DNA of 39,739 nucleotides from Acidobacteriota bacterium (lineage in GTDB: Bacteria > Acidobacteriota > Vicinamibacteria > Vicinamibacterales > Fen-181), in assembly GCA_017883185.1 (NCBI GenBank), contig JADGOB010000023.1, forward strand, positions 1 through 39,739, read 5' to 3'. The notes beneath the pieces were generated by a model. That model did no database searches, was not told the origin of the DNA, and saw only the letters and a list, made by a program, of their open reading frames with translations. Shown piece after piece: positions 1-7,816 of this stretch. Numbering within the stretch: the stretch's first letter is position 1; each line of letters opens with the position of its first letter. The position numbers and the translations under genes were made by a program.

Positions 1-150
1 CTCGCGCCCTTCGACATCACCGCGCAGGTCGTGCACGGCCAGCCGGTGCCGACGGGATACCTGCTGATGACGATCGCGTACGCGGGTGTCTACATCGCGT
101 TCCTCCTGTCGGCCGCGTCGTACATCTTCGCGAGGCGAGACCTGAAGTGA
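1..150 (+). CDS. C-terminal end of a probable ABC-2 type transporter permease (partial)
   Basis: Only the last 49 codons are present, open from the first base to a TGA at 148-150. The peptide has a hydrophobic segment (about residues 20-42) followed by a short basic tail, FARRDLK. Ending on a membrane helix with an RRD(L/F)K tail is common in ABC-2 permeases, and the segment before it resembles the last extracytoplasmic loop and helix of that family. The stop codon overlaps the GTG start of the next gene as GTGA, so the two are probably translationally coupled. The family call rests on this short tail and could be wrong; any polytopic membrane protein with such a tail is possible. Confidence 0.45.
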   Translation, partial: LAPFDITAQVVHGQPVPTGYLLMTIAYAGVYIAFLLSAASYIFARRDLK

Positions 151-1064
151 CCGACACGCGACGCGTCCGGCCGTTCGTGTTCGGACTCGTGCTGGCCACC
201 CTGGTCGTCGCCTTTGTCGGCGTCCAGGTGTGGCGCGACCGGGTCTACGGCGAACCCGCCCCGGGCGACTCGGTGTTGTACGTGAGGTCAGGTGAGGCGT
301 TGCGCCGGCTCTCGCTCTCGTTCTCGCCGCTGCTGGCCGACGTGTACTGGGTGCGCGCCGTCCAGTACTACGGCGGCACCCGCCTGTCGGCCTCGACCAC
401 CAGGCGCTACGACCTGCTGTACCCGCTGCTCGACATCACGACGTCGCTCGATCCCCGGTTCAACATCGCCTACCGCTTCGGCTCGATCTTTCTCGCGGAG
501 AACTACCCCGGCGGTGCCGGCCGCCCGGACCTGGCGATCACCCTCCTCGAGAAAGGATTCCGGGCCAACCCGGCGCGCTGGCAGTACCTCCAGGACATCG
601 GGTTCGTCTACTACTGGTGGATGGGTGACTACCGCCAGGCGGGCGAGTGGTTCACGAAGGCCGCCGACGTGCCGGGCGCACCGTGGTGGCTGCGATCGCT
701 CGCGGCCGTCACGCTGGCGCAGGGCGGCGACCGCCAGAGCTCCCGCCGGCTGTGGCAGGCGTTGCGCGAGACGGCCGACAACGACTGGCTCCGCAACAAC
801 GCGAACCTGCGGCTCGCGCAGCTCGACGCGCTCGACGGGATCGACCAGTTGACGATGGTCGTCCGAGACTTTGCGGCCAGGACCGGGACAATCCCGGCAT
901 CCTGGGACGCGCTCGTGCGGGCTGCGCTGCTCAAGGGGATCCCGCTCGATCCAACCGGAGTGCCCTACGTCCTGGATGCCGGGACGGGAGAGGTGACGCT
1001 GGCCGTCGAATCGCACTTGAACCCCCTTCCGGTCGGGTCGCGAGCTGACCGGTCGGCGCGCTGA
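147..1064 (+). CDS. Membrane-anchored helical-repeat (TPR-like) protein of unknown function
   Basis: A 305-residue protein starting at GTG (147), overlapping the upstream stop as GTGA. One transmembrane helix lies at about residues 10-28 after a basic N-terminus, so the bulk is probably outside the cytoplasm. The body is rich in W, Y, A and L, with helix-turn-helix stretches such as 'LLEKGFRANPARWQYLQDIGFVYY' split over about residues 132-160 and 'WFTKAADVPGAPWWLRSLAAVT' near 168-190. These spacings suggest TPR-like pairs. The C-terminal part (about 230-290) reads like a small domain with the pattern 'GTIPASWDALV...LDPTGVPYVLD'. Coupling to a permease suggests a role beside that transporter, but no function can be assigned. 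Confidence 0.75.
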   Translation: MTDTRRVRPFVFGLVLATLVVAFVGVQVWRDRVYGEPAPGDSVLYVRSGEALRRLSLSFSPLLADVYWVRAVQYYGGTRLSASTTRRYDLLYPLLDITTSLDPRFNIAYRFGSIFLAENYPGGAGRPDLAITLLEKGFRANPARWQYLQDIGFVYYWWMGDYRQAGEWFTKAADVPGAPWWLRSLAAVTLAQGGDRQSSRRLWQALRETADNDWLRNNANLRLAQLDALDGIDQLTMVVRDFAARTGTIPASWDALVRAALLKGIPLDPTGVPYVLDAGTGEVTLAVESHLNPLPVGSRADRSAR

Positions 1065-1066
1065 GC

Positions 1067-1831
1067 GTGTCGATGACTCTTCTCACTGCCGCCCTCTTCG
1101 GCCTCGTCATCGGCAGCTTCCTCAACGTGTGTATCTACCGCCTGCCGCGGGACCAGTCGATTGTCTGGCCGGCGTCGCGCTGCACCAGTTGCGGGCGCGA
1201 GATCAGCTGGTTCGAGAACATTCCGGTCCTCAGCTACGCGATCCTGCGAGGCCGATGCCGGACGTGCGGCGATCGCATCAGTCTGATGTACCCGCTGGTC
1301 GAGGTCGTCACCGCGGGCGTGTTCGTGGCCGTCGCGGCAGCCTTCGGCCTCTCGTGGCTGCTGCCGATCCGGCTGCTGTTCGGCTGCGCGATGATCGTGC
1401 TGCTCGTCATCGACCTGCAGCACCAGATCCTGCCGAACGAGATCACCCTTCCCGGCATCGTCGTTGGCCTGGCCGCCAGCCTGATCGCCGATCCCGGGTG
1501 GCGTGACGCGCTCATCGGCGCCCTCGCTGGCGGAGGGCTGCTCTCTCTGGTCGCGTGGGGCTACGAGCGCATCCGTCACCAGGAGGGCCTCGGGTTCGGT
1601 GATGTCAAGATGCTGGCGATGATTGGCGCGTTTCTCGGGTGGAAGCTGATGCTGCTGACGCTGGTGGGCGCATCGCTGCTCGGCTCGCTGACGGCCGGCG
1701 TCCTGATGCTGGCCGGCCGCGCCGACTGGCAGTCGAAGCTGCCGCTCGGAACATTCCTCGCCATTGCCGCGGTTCCCGTCAGTCTCGTCGGCAACACAGT
1801 CGTCAACTGGTACGCCGCGTTCTACCGGTAG
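1067..1831 (+). CDS. pilD: Prepilin peptidase / N-methyltransferase (A24 family)
   Basis: This inner-membrane aspartic protease cleaves the leader of type IV prepilins and type II pseudopilins, then methylates the new N-terminus. The 254-residue length is normal. The N-terminal half has GSFLNVCIYRLPR and two CxxC pairs, C39/C42 and C64/C67, of the cytoplasmic zinc-binding domain needed by the methyltransferase-type enzymes. The two catalytic aspartates are D116 (in IDLQHQILPNE) and D179 (in GFGDVK). Several hydrophobic helices follow. GTG at 1067 lies 2 nt after the upstream stop; ATG at 1073 is an alternative start. The substrates are probably the minor pilins encoded just downstream (3308-5737). 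Confidence 0.93.
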   Translation: MSMTLLTAALFGLVIGSFLNVCIYRLPRDQSIVWPASRCTSCGREISWFENIPVLSYAILRGRCRTCGDRISLMYPLVEVVTAGVFVAVAAAFGLSWLLPIRLLFGCAMIVLLVIDLQHQILPNEITLPGIVVGLAASLIADPGWRDALIGALAGGGLLSLVAWGYERIRHQEGLGFGDVKMLAMIGAFLGWKLMLLTLVGASLLGSLTAGVLMLAGRADWQSKLPLGTFLAIAAVPVSLVGNTVVNWYAAFYR

Positions 1832-1838
1832 CTCGCAC

Positions 1839-3107
1839 ATGTCACAATCGGCCTACGCTCTGATCGGCATGACTGCGCTCGTGGCTGCGCTCGTGGGCGT
1901 GCTCGTGTTCTCGCTGCTGCGTTTCGGCGTCGCGGTGCGCGACATGCGGCACCAGCTTCGGGAAGGAACCGCGGAACGGGCGTTCGTCGCCAGTGCGCTC
2001 GAGGATTCGATTCGAATGCTCCGCGACCAGGAACGCGCGATGCTGGCGCGTGCCGAGAGTTCCGAGCACCTGAACAGCGAGATCGTGTCGAGCCTGGCCT
2101 CGGGCCTCCTGGTGGTTGGCCTGGGCGGCGAGGTGCGCATGCTGAACCCCGCGGGTCGCCGGATGCTGCGGCGGTCCCACGTGGAGCCCGGTGACGGGTT
2201 CCGCGACCTGCTGGCCGACGCCCTGCCGGTCGCCGAGGTGGTCGAGGAGTGCCTGTCCACGGCCCGCCCAATCCTCAGGCGATCGATCCCGCTGCGACAG
2301 CGCGATGGCCAGGAGATGCACGTGGGGGTGGCGGTGTCACCCCTCTGCGACGCGCAGGGTTCGCTGCAAGGGGCCATCTGCCTGTTCACCGACCTGACCG
2401 CCGTCGTCGGCCTCGAAGAGCAGCTTCGGCTGAAGGACAGCCTTGCACGCCTCGGCGAGCTGACGGCTGGCCTCGCCCACGAGTTCCGCAACGGCCTCGC
2501 CACCATCCATGGATATGCCCGCCTGCTCGACCCGTCCCAGGTGTCCACGCCATACGCGGCTTACGTGCAGGGCATCCGTGACGAGACGGACGCGCTCGGA
2601 CGCGTGGTGGGGAACTTCCTGAATTTTGCCCGCCCGGTCCAGTTGACGCTGGTGCCGGTGGACGTGGGCGCACTGGCGCAGCGCTCGGCCGGCGAGATTC
2701 GGCCGGAGATCGAGGCGCGCGGCGGGACCTTGACGGTCAGCGGGGAGTTCGGGACGATCGACGGGGACGAAGTGCTTCTCCACCAGGCCTTCGTCAACCT
2801 GCTTCGCAACGCCGCTGACGCCTGTGCCGGCGTTTCCACCTCGCCCCGCATCCTGGTCGAAGGGCACGTGGACCGGTCCCAGAACTCGCTTCGACTGAGC
2901 GTGGTGGACAACGGCCCCGGCGTGGATCCCGCGCTGCGCGAAAAAGTCTTCCAGCCGTTCTTCACAACCAAGGGACATGGAACCGGCCTCGGCCTCGCCC
3001 TCGTTCAGAAGATCGTCGTGACGCACAACGGCCGCATCACGCTCTTTGCGTCGAACGATGGCGGCGCGGTGTTTCAGCTGGTTCTCCCCTTGTCCCGGCC
3101 CAGTTGA
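1839..3107 (+). CDS. Membrane histidine kinase, PilS/NtrB type
   Basis: A 422-residue sensor kinase. The start is placed at ATG 1839, 7 nt after the pilD stop, because the frame upstream lies inside pilD. There is one N-terminal transmembrane helix (about 5-28), a short coiled linker, a PAS-like domain (about 78-190), a dimerization domain with H214 in GLAHEFRNGL, and an ATPase domain. That domain has N320/N324 (N box), DNGPG 357-361 (G1), FFTTK 374-378 (F box) and GTGLGL 381-386 (G2). 'HEFRN' with a compact PAS-HisKA-HATPase layout is typical of kinases that partner NtrC-family activators. The only such regulator in the window is at 6398-7816, beyond the pilin genes, so a PilS/PilR-like pair is likely. 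Confidence 0.9.
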   Translation: MSQSAYALIGMTALVAALVGVLVFSLLRFGVAVRDMRHQLREGTAERAFVASALEDSIRMLRDQERAMLARAESSEHLNSEIVSSLASGLLVVGLGGEVRMLNPAGRRMLRRSHVEPGDGFRDLLADALPVAEVVEECLSTARPILRRSIPLRQRDGQEMHVGVAVSPLCDAQGSLQGAICLFTDLTAVVGLEEQLRLKDSLARLGELTAGLAHEFRNGLATIHGYARLLDPSQVSTPYAAYVQGIRDETDALGRVVGNFLNFARPVQLTLVPVDVGALAQRSAGEIRPEIEARGGTLTVSGEFGTIDGDEVLLHQAFVNLLRNAADACAGVSTSPRILVEGHVDRSQNSLRLSVVDNGPGVDPALREKVFQPFFTTKGHGTGLGLALVQKIVVTHNGRITLFASNDGGAVFQLVLPLSRPS

Positions 3108-3307
3108 ACTTCCTGCCACGCTCCTCGCACGAGACGTTTCGATAACTGCTCGCCTCTCCAAGGTTCGGCGCGGGTCCGCTGCGGCGAACCCGCCTGATTT
3201 GGCCTGTTCTCGACGCCACGGTCGATGGACCGTCGATTGCAAAAGGACCTTGAGTACGGCGATGTTGCCGAGATTCTGATTCCTGTCCGCCTGCCTGGTA
3301 ACCACGA

Positions 3308-3883
3308 ATGAAGCAAGTTTCTGTCTCCTGCTCCCGTCGCTCCGGCTTCACTCTGCTCGAGGTGATGGTGGCGCTCGCGCTGCTGATGGGTGCTCTCCTT
3401 GCGGTCGCGCAGCTTCTCGTGGCGGCCGCGCGCGCCGCGGGCCTCTCCCGGGATCTGACGATCGCGACCTGCCTTGCCGCCCAGAAAATGGAGCAACTGC
3501 GAGGGCTGGCGTGGGGCTACGACATCGACGGCGGGCCGATCGACGACGCAGAGAGTGATGTGGCTCGATGGCCGGATGCTGCAACCGGAGGCACGGGGCT
3601 GACGGCGTCGCCTCCGGGTTCGCTGGGGAGCAACATCGCCGGATTCGCAGACTACCTGGACGAGGCGGGCCGGTGGCTTGGGAGCGGGCCTGCGCCTCCC
3701 CCCGGGACGGTCTTCGTCCGCCGCTGGTCGATCGAGGCGGACGCCGGTGCTTCTCCTCCTTCCACCCTGACTCTTCACGTCGTCGTCTTGCGCCAGGGCC
3801 AGCCGTCACCTTCAAGGACTGTGGAACGAAGGTGGACGGAGATGGCTCACGTGCTGAGCGCGAGAGCAAGGAGGCCCACGTGA
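3308..3883 (+). CDS. Type IV minor prepilin, PilV-like
   Basis: A 191-residue protein with a class III prepilin leader: basic residues RR, then G13|FTLLEVMVALALLMGALLAV, where cleavage is expected after G13 and E18 is the conserved Glu5 of the mature pilin. The hydrophobic helix runs to about residue 38. The rest is a soluble domain with no motif I recognise; the 'ACLAAQKMEQLRGLAW' region after the helix is typical of PilV/GspI-type minor pilins. There is no strong Shine-Dalgarno sequence before ATG 3308. The 200 bp between the kinase gene and this one (3108-3307) hold no gene I can support. The next gene starts inside this stop codon. Confidence 0.85.
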   Translation: MKQVSVSCSRRSGFTLLEVMVALALLMGALLAVAQLLVAAARAAGLSRDLTIATCLAAQKMEQLRGLAWGYDIDGGPIDDAESDVARWPDAATGGTGLTASPPGSLGSNIAGFADYLDEAGRWLGSGPAPPPGTVFVRRWSIEADAGASPPSTLTLHVVVLRQGQPSPSRTVERRWTEMAHVLSARARRPT

Positions 3884-5067
3884 CCGGCTGCATGGCGCCG
3901 CGGTGGCGGTCTGGCCGTGAGGGATTCACGTTGCCCGAACTGCTGGTCGGAGCGGCAATCGTGCTCGTGATCATGGCCGGCATTGTCGGAGTCGTTGACC
4001 CCGGACATGCCGCGTCTCGAGCACAACCTGCGGCGATCGACATCCAGCAGCGGCTGCGGGCGGCGTCCGAGAGCATCTCTGCGGACATCCTGGGCGCAGG
4101 AAGTGGCCCGATGAACGGCGTATTCGGCAAGGCGCTGGGAACTGTCGTGCCCACCGTCCTCCCTTACCGTGTCGGACCGCGGGGCGATGCGCCTGGCACT
4201 GTGCGCACCGACGCCATCACGCTCATCACATCCGGTAGTCCTCATGTCGCCGGCCGACTCCGCGAAGCGTTTGTGCCCTCCAACGGGATCGCGCAGATCG
4301 AGCCTGGCCCCGGTTGCCCGGTGGGCGACGACGCGTGCGGTCTGCGGGCCGGCGGAGCCGTTCTGCTGATCGACTCCCTGGGGCAGTCGGACCTGTTTCG
4401 CGTGGATGGAGTGGCTGGCGCCTCGTTGACCCTCGTCGCGCGCGGGGCCATCTCCGGACGGCCCTTCCCGGTGGGGGCTGCCGTGGTGCCGGTCACCGTG
4501 TCCGTCTACTACCTGCGGCAGGGAAGCGGCGCGGACGGCTCGCAGGTGATGTCGGGAGACGGGGACCAGTCGGACCTCCCGCTGGTGGATCATGTGACCC
4601 GACTGGCGTTCGAGTTGTTTGGCGACCCACAGCCTCCGCGGCTGACGTCGGCGGGGGCCGCGTATTCCTCGACCTATGGACCCTCACCCCCGCGCCTCGG
4701 CGTGGACGATGTCCGGGACGGCTGGCCGGCGGGCGAGAACTGCACGTTCCAGGCAACGGCAATCGACCAGCCAGGCCGACTCAGCCGGCTGGGGACCGGG
4801 ACAACAGCCGTCCGTCTTTCGAGCGGTGTTCTCACGGACGGGCCGTGGTGTCCGGACGGTTTGGCGCCAGGTCGATACGATGCCGACCTGCTTCGCGTGC
4901 GCGCGGTGCGCGTGACGATTCGGGCCGAGGCGTCGTCGGCGGCGGTAAGGGGGCTCGATGCGCGGTGGTTCGATCACCCGGGGAGGTCTCGCGATCTTTC
5001 GGCGGTCGCCGCCGACCAGCAGGTGGTGTTCGATGTCGTTCCTCGAGCGCTTCAGGTGGGGCGGTAG
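3880..5067 (+). CDS. Type IV minor prepilin, PilW-like
   Basis: The open frame extends upstream into the pilV-like gene, but the start is best placed at GTG 3880, which overlaps that gene's TGA as GTGA. ATG 3892 is an alternative. The 395-residue product has the leader RWRSGREG15|FTLPELLVGAAIVLVIMAGI with Glu at mature position 5. The signature following it, 'RLRAASESISADILGAGSG', is the shape seen in PilW proteins. The large domain has several cysteines (including GCPVGDDACG around residues 145-155 and CTFQ further on) that could form disulfides. It probably sits in the pilus-tip complex with its PilV- and PilX-like neighbours. Its 3' end overlaps the next gene by 35 bp. Confidence 0.82.
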   Translation: MTGCMAPRWRSGREGFTLPELLVGAAIVLVIMAGIVGVVDPGHAASRAQPAAIDIQQRLRAASESISADILGAGSGPMNGVFGKALGTVVPTVLPYRVGPRGDAPGTVRTDAITLITSGSPHVAGRLREAFVPSNGIAQIEPGPGCPVGDDACGLRAGGAVLLIDSLGQSDLFRVDGVAGASLTLVARGAISGRPFPVGAAVVPVTVSVYYLRQGSGADGSQVMSGDGDQSDLPLVDHVTRLAFELFGDPQPPRLTSAGAAYSSTYGPSPPRLGVDDVRDGWPAGENCTFQATAIDQPGRLSRLGTGTTAVRLSSGVLTDGPWCPDGLAPGRYDADLLRVRAVRVTIRAEASSAAVRGLDARWFDHPGRSRDLSAVAADQQVVFDVVPRALQVGR

Positions 5068-5737
5068 GGACACGGCAGGCAGCGCGCTGGTCATCGTCTT
5101 GATGGCTGTGCTGCTGATGTCGGCGATGGGGCTGGCCATGGTGCTCCTGGCCACGACCGATACGCTCGCGGCCTCCAACCAGCGCGACGCCAGGGTGGCG
5201 CTCTACGCCGCCGAGGCCGGCATCGAACGCGCGGCGTCCGAGTTGATGAGTCTGCCCGACTGGGATGCCGTCTTGTCCGGGGCAGTGACGTCCACCCGGG
5301 CCGACGGACCGCCGACGGGGGCCAGGTGGCTGCCAGGCGGCGGTACGGTGGTCCTCGAGCAGGTTGCGAACCTCGCGAACTGCGGTGCGGCCGCTGCCTG
5401 CTCGGCCCCGGCGCTGGAAGAGTTGACGGGCGACCGGCCGTGGGGCCGGAACAATCCCCGGTGGCGCCCGTTCCTGTATGGCCTGCCCGGCGCGGGTGGA
5501 CCAGAGCTGGGGGTGTACGTGGTTGTCCTCGTGGGCGACGACCCGTCGGAAACAGACGACGATCCCGAGCGGGATGGCCGCGCGCCCGGGAACCCCGGTG
5601 CGGGAATCGCCCTCCTGCGGGCCGAGGCGTTTGGCCCGCGCGGCGCACGGCGAATTGTCGAGGTGGCGGTGTCGAGGGTGGCCCCCACCCCCGGGTCGGC
5701 GGCCCCTCGCGTCCTGGCCTGGAAGGAGGTGCGGTAG
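5033..5737 (+). CDS. PilX-like minor pilin / pilus assembly protein
   Basis: ATG 5033 inside the end of the PilW-like gene gives 234 residues. After a short basic N-terminus comes a hydrophobic helix, GSALVIVLMAVLLMSAMGLA, then TTDTLAASNQRDARVALYAAEAGIERA. The order 'G-S-A-L ... helix ... N-x-R-D-x-x-x-A-L-Y-A-A-E-A-G-I-E-R-A' is the hallmark of the PilX N-terminal family. As usual for PilX it lacks the GFTLxE cleavage motif of classical pilins. The remaining domain is rich in G, P and R with no motif I recognise. With its two upstream neighbours it forms a pilV-pilW-pilX-like set. No pilY1-like adhesin or major pilin gene follows. Confidence 0.8.
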   Translation: MSFLERFRWGGRDTAGSALVIVLMAVLLMSAMGLAMVLLATTDTLAASNQRDARVALYAAEAGIERAASELMSLPDWDAVLSGAVTSTRADGPPTGARWLPGGGTVVLEQVANLANCGAAAACSAPALEELTGDRPWGRNNPRWRPFLYGLPGAGGPELGVYVVVLVGDDPSETDDDPERDGRAPGNPGAGIALLRAEAFGPRGARRIVEVAVSRVAPTPGSAAPRVLAWKEVR

Positions 5738-5817
5738 CGGCGCCGGGTCTGGAGGTGGGTGGTCGATCGGCCGATATGCAGGCTGTCGGAGTGTCGGCCG
5801 GCAGACCGGGGGCAGCC

Positions 5818-6381
5818 ATGAAGATTTCTGCATTCGTCTGGGGGCTCGTCGGAATCATCGCCTTCTCGGGTGTTGCGCGCTCGCAGTCGCTTGCCGACGT
5901 CGCGCGCAAGGAGGAGGCGCGGCGAAAGGCCATCAAGACGCCAGCGAAGACCTATACAAACGACGACTTGCGCCGGTACCCGGTGACCAGCACGACCGAT
6001 GTTGCGCCGCCCGCGGGGGACGCGAAGGCCGCGACCGCTGCCGGGGTCCAGGCGGAAAATCCGTCCGGGCCGGCGAAGGACGCCACGCCGTCGGTCGACC
6101 AGGGCGAAGAGCACTGGCGGAAGCTGATCACCGAGGCCCGTTCAACCTTCGCCCGGAGTTCCACCTATCTCGAGGCGCTCGAGAGCCGTGTGACCACGCT
6201 GACGAGCGACTTCTACGCGCGCGAGGATTCTGCGCAGCGCAGCGCCATCTGGAGCCAGCGCACCAAGGTGCTGGACGACATGGAGCGCCTCAAGAAGGAC
6301 ATGGCCGAACAGGAGAAGGCCATCGCGAAGATCGAGGCGGACGCCCGTCGCGCCAACATCCCTCCCGGCTGGATCCGCTGA
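5818..6381 (+). CDS. Secreted coiled-coil protein of unknown function
   Basis: ATG 5818 is chosen because it is followed by a clear signal peptide (residues 1-22, MKISAFVWGLVGIIAFSGVA then RS|QS); the longer open frame upstream overlaps the pilin gene out of frame. The mature protein begins SLADVARKEEARRK, continues with YTNDDLRRYP, then a low-complexity A/P/G segment (about 60-95). From about residue 98 to the end it is a long charged helix, very probably coiled coil, ending IPPGWIR. I recall the 'LADVARKEE...YTNDDL' start from acidobacterial secreted proteins of unknown role. It lies between pilin genes and their probable regulator, so a role at the envelope is plausible but unproven. Confidence 0.75.
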   Translation: MKISAFVWGLVGIIAFSGVARSQSLADVARKEEARRKAIKTPAKTYTNDDLRRYPVTSTTDVAPPAGDAKAATAAGVQAENPSGPAKDATPSVDQGEEHWRKLITEARSTFARSSTYLEALESRVTTLTSDFYAREDSAQRSAIWSQRTKVLDDMERLKKDMAEQEKAIAKIEADARRANIPPGWIR

Positions 6382-6397
6382 CGAACGGCAAGACCAC

Positions 6398-7816
6398 ATG
6401 GCTTCCCGAACGGCCGCGGCCGCGGTGGCACGGTCGCCCATCCTGATCGTCGAAGACCGCGACTCGCTGCGCATGATGTTGCGTCGCGCGCTGGAATCGA
6501 ACGGGCACCGCGTGGTCGAGGCCCGCGACGAGCCGGAAGCCATCGAGCAGTTGCGCGCAAGCGCTCCCGCCGTCGTGCTCTCCGACCTGAGGCTGCCGCG
6601 AGGCGACGGCTTCGGCGTCATCCGGGCGGCCAAGGAACTCGACCCCGAGCTGCCGGTCATTGTCATGACCGCCTACGGCAGCATCCAGGATGCCGTGGCC
6701 GCCATCAAGCAGGGCGCCCTCGACTTCCTCGCCAAGCCCGTCGATCCCGACCACCTCCTGCTCCTCGTCGGCCGCGCGGTCGCGCAGCGCCGGCTCGTCG
6801 CGGAGTACCTTCTCCTGAAGGAGGAATCCGCGTCGCGCCGCGGTCTTCCCGAAATTGTCGGAAGCGCGCCGGCCTTGAGGCAGGTCTCGCTGAACGTTCA
6901 GCGGGCGGCGGGCAGCGACGCGACCGTTCTGCTCGAAGGCGAAAGCGGGACTGGCAAGGAGCTGTTTGCCCGGGCGGTGCACGCCCTCAGCCCGCGCTGC
7001 GCGGAAAGGTTCGTCGCCGTCAACTGCGCCGCGATTCCCGAGGCGCTCCTCGAAACGGAGCTGTTCGGCCACGAGAAGGGCGCGTTCACGGGAGCGATTG
7101 GGCGGAAGCTCGGCAAGTTCGAGGTGGCGGATGGCGGCACGATCTTCCTCGACGAAATTGGCGATCTCTCGCTGCCGCTGCAGGCGAAGATCCTCAGGGC
7201 GCTCGAGGAACGATCGTTCGAGCGGATTGGCGGGACGGTGACGGTCCGGGTGGATGTCCGGGTCGTTGCGGCGACCAACCGCAACCTCCGGGCGGCGGTA
7301 GCGGCGCGCCACTTCCGGGAGGACCTCTACTTTCGCTTGGCGGTGTTTCCCATCACGGTCCCGCCGCTCCGCGAACGGTCGGAAGACATCCTGCTGCTCG
7401 CGCGGCATTTCGTCGAACGGTTCTGCCGCGAGATGAACAAGCCCGTGATGGCGATTGCCGATGCCGCGCAGGACCAGTTGCGCGACTACCGCTGGCCGGG
7501 TAATGTCAGGGAGTTGCAGAACTGCATCGAACGCGCCGTCATTCTGGCCGACGGCGACCGGATCCTCGCGCAGCATCTGAGCCTGCATGGTGGACAGCAG
7601 GCGGTGGTCGAGCGTCACGACCCGTGGACCGACATCGACCTGTCGGGCTCGCTGCCCGAGGCCACCAGGCGCGTGGTGGAGGAAGTGGAACGTCGAAAGA
7701 TCCTGCAGGCGCTCGAGCAGGCCGGTGGCGATGCCGGGCGTGCGTCGGAGATCCTCCAGGTGGACTACCGGGCCCTGGTCTCGAGGCTGAAGCAGTACAA
7801 GATCACTCCCTCATGA
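6398..7816 (+). CDS. NtrC-family sigma-54-dependent response regulator
   Basis: 472 residues in the standard three-domain order. The receiver domain (about 13-130) has acidic E19/D20, phospho-acceptor D63 in LSDLRLPRG, T91 and K113. The AAA+ domain (about 150-385) has Walker A GESGTGKE (181-188), the sigma-54 contact loop GAFTGA (228-233), Walker B GGTIFLDE (246-253) and the 'FREDLYFRL' box. The C-terminal Fis-type helix-turn-helix (about 428-470) reads DAGRASEILQVDYRALVSRL. It should activate sigma-54 promoters when phosphorylated, most simply by the kinase at 1839-3107. The likely targets are pilus genes, by analogy with PilR. The stop overlaps that of the convergent aroB in the palindrome TCATGA. 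Confidence 0.95.
   Translation: MASRTAAAAVARSPILIVEDRDSLRMMLRRALESNGHRVVEARDEPEAIEQLRASAPAVVLSDLRLPRGDGFGVIRAAKELDPELPVIVMTAYGSIQDAVAAIKQGALDFLAKPVDPDHLLLLVGRAVAQRRLVAEYLLLKEESASRRGLPEIVGSAPALRQVSLNVQRAAGSDATVLLEGESGTGKELFARAVHALSPRCAERFVAVNCAAIPEALLETELFGHEKGAFTGAIGRKLGKFEVADGGTIFLDEIGDLSLPLQAKILRALEERSFERIGGTVTVRVDVRVVAATNRNLRAAVAARHFREDLYFRLAVFPITVPPLRERSEDILLLARHFVERFCREMNKPVMAIADAAQDQLRDYRWPGNVRELQNCIERAVILADGDRILAQHLSLHGGQQAVVERHDPWTDIDLSGSLPEATRRVVEEVERRKILQALEQAGGDAGRASEILQVDYRALVSRLKQYKITPS

Noticed and set aside
3114-3129. A sigma-54-like site, TGCCACG-N4-TCGCA, upstream of the PilV-like gene
   Set aside because: Ten of 12 fixed positions match, but the -24 GG, which is nearly invariant, is GC here, and the site is about 180 bp before the gene.
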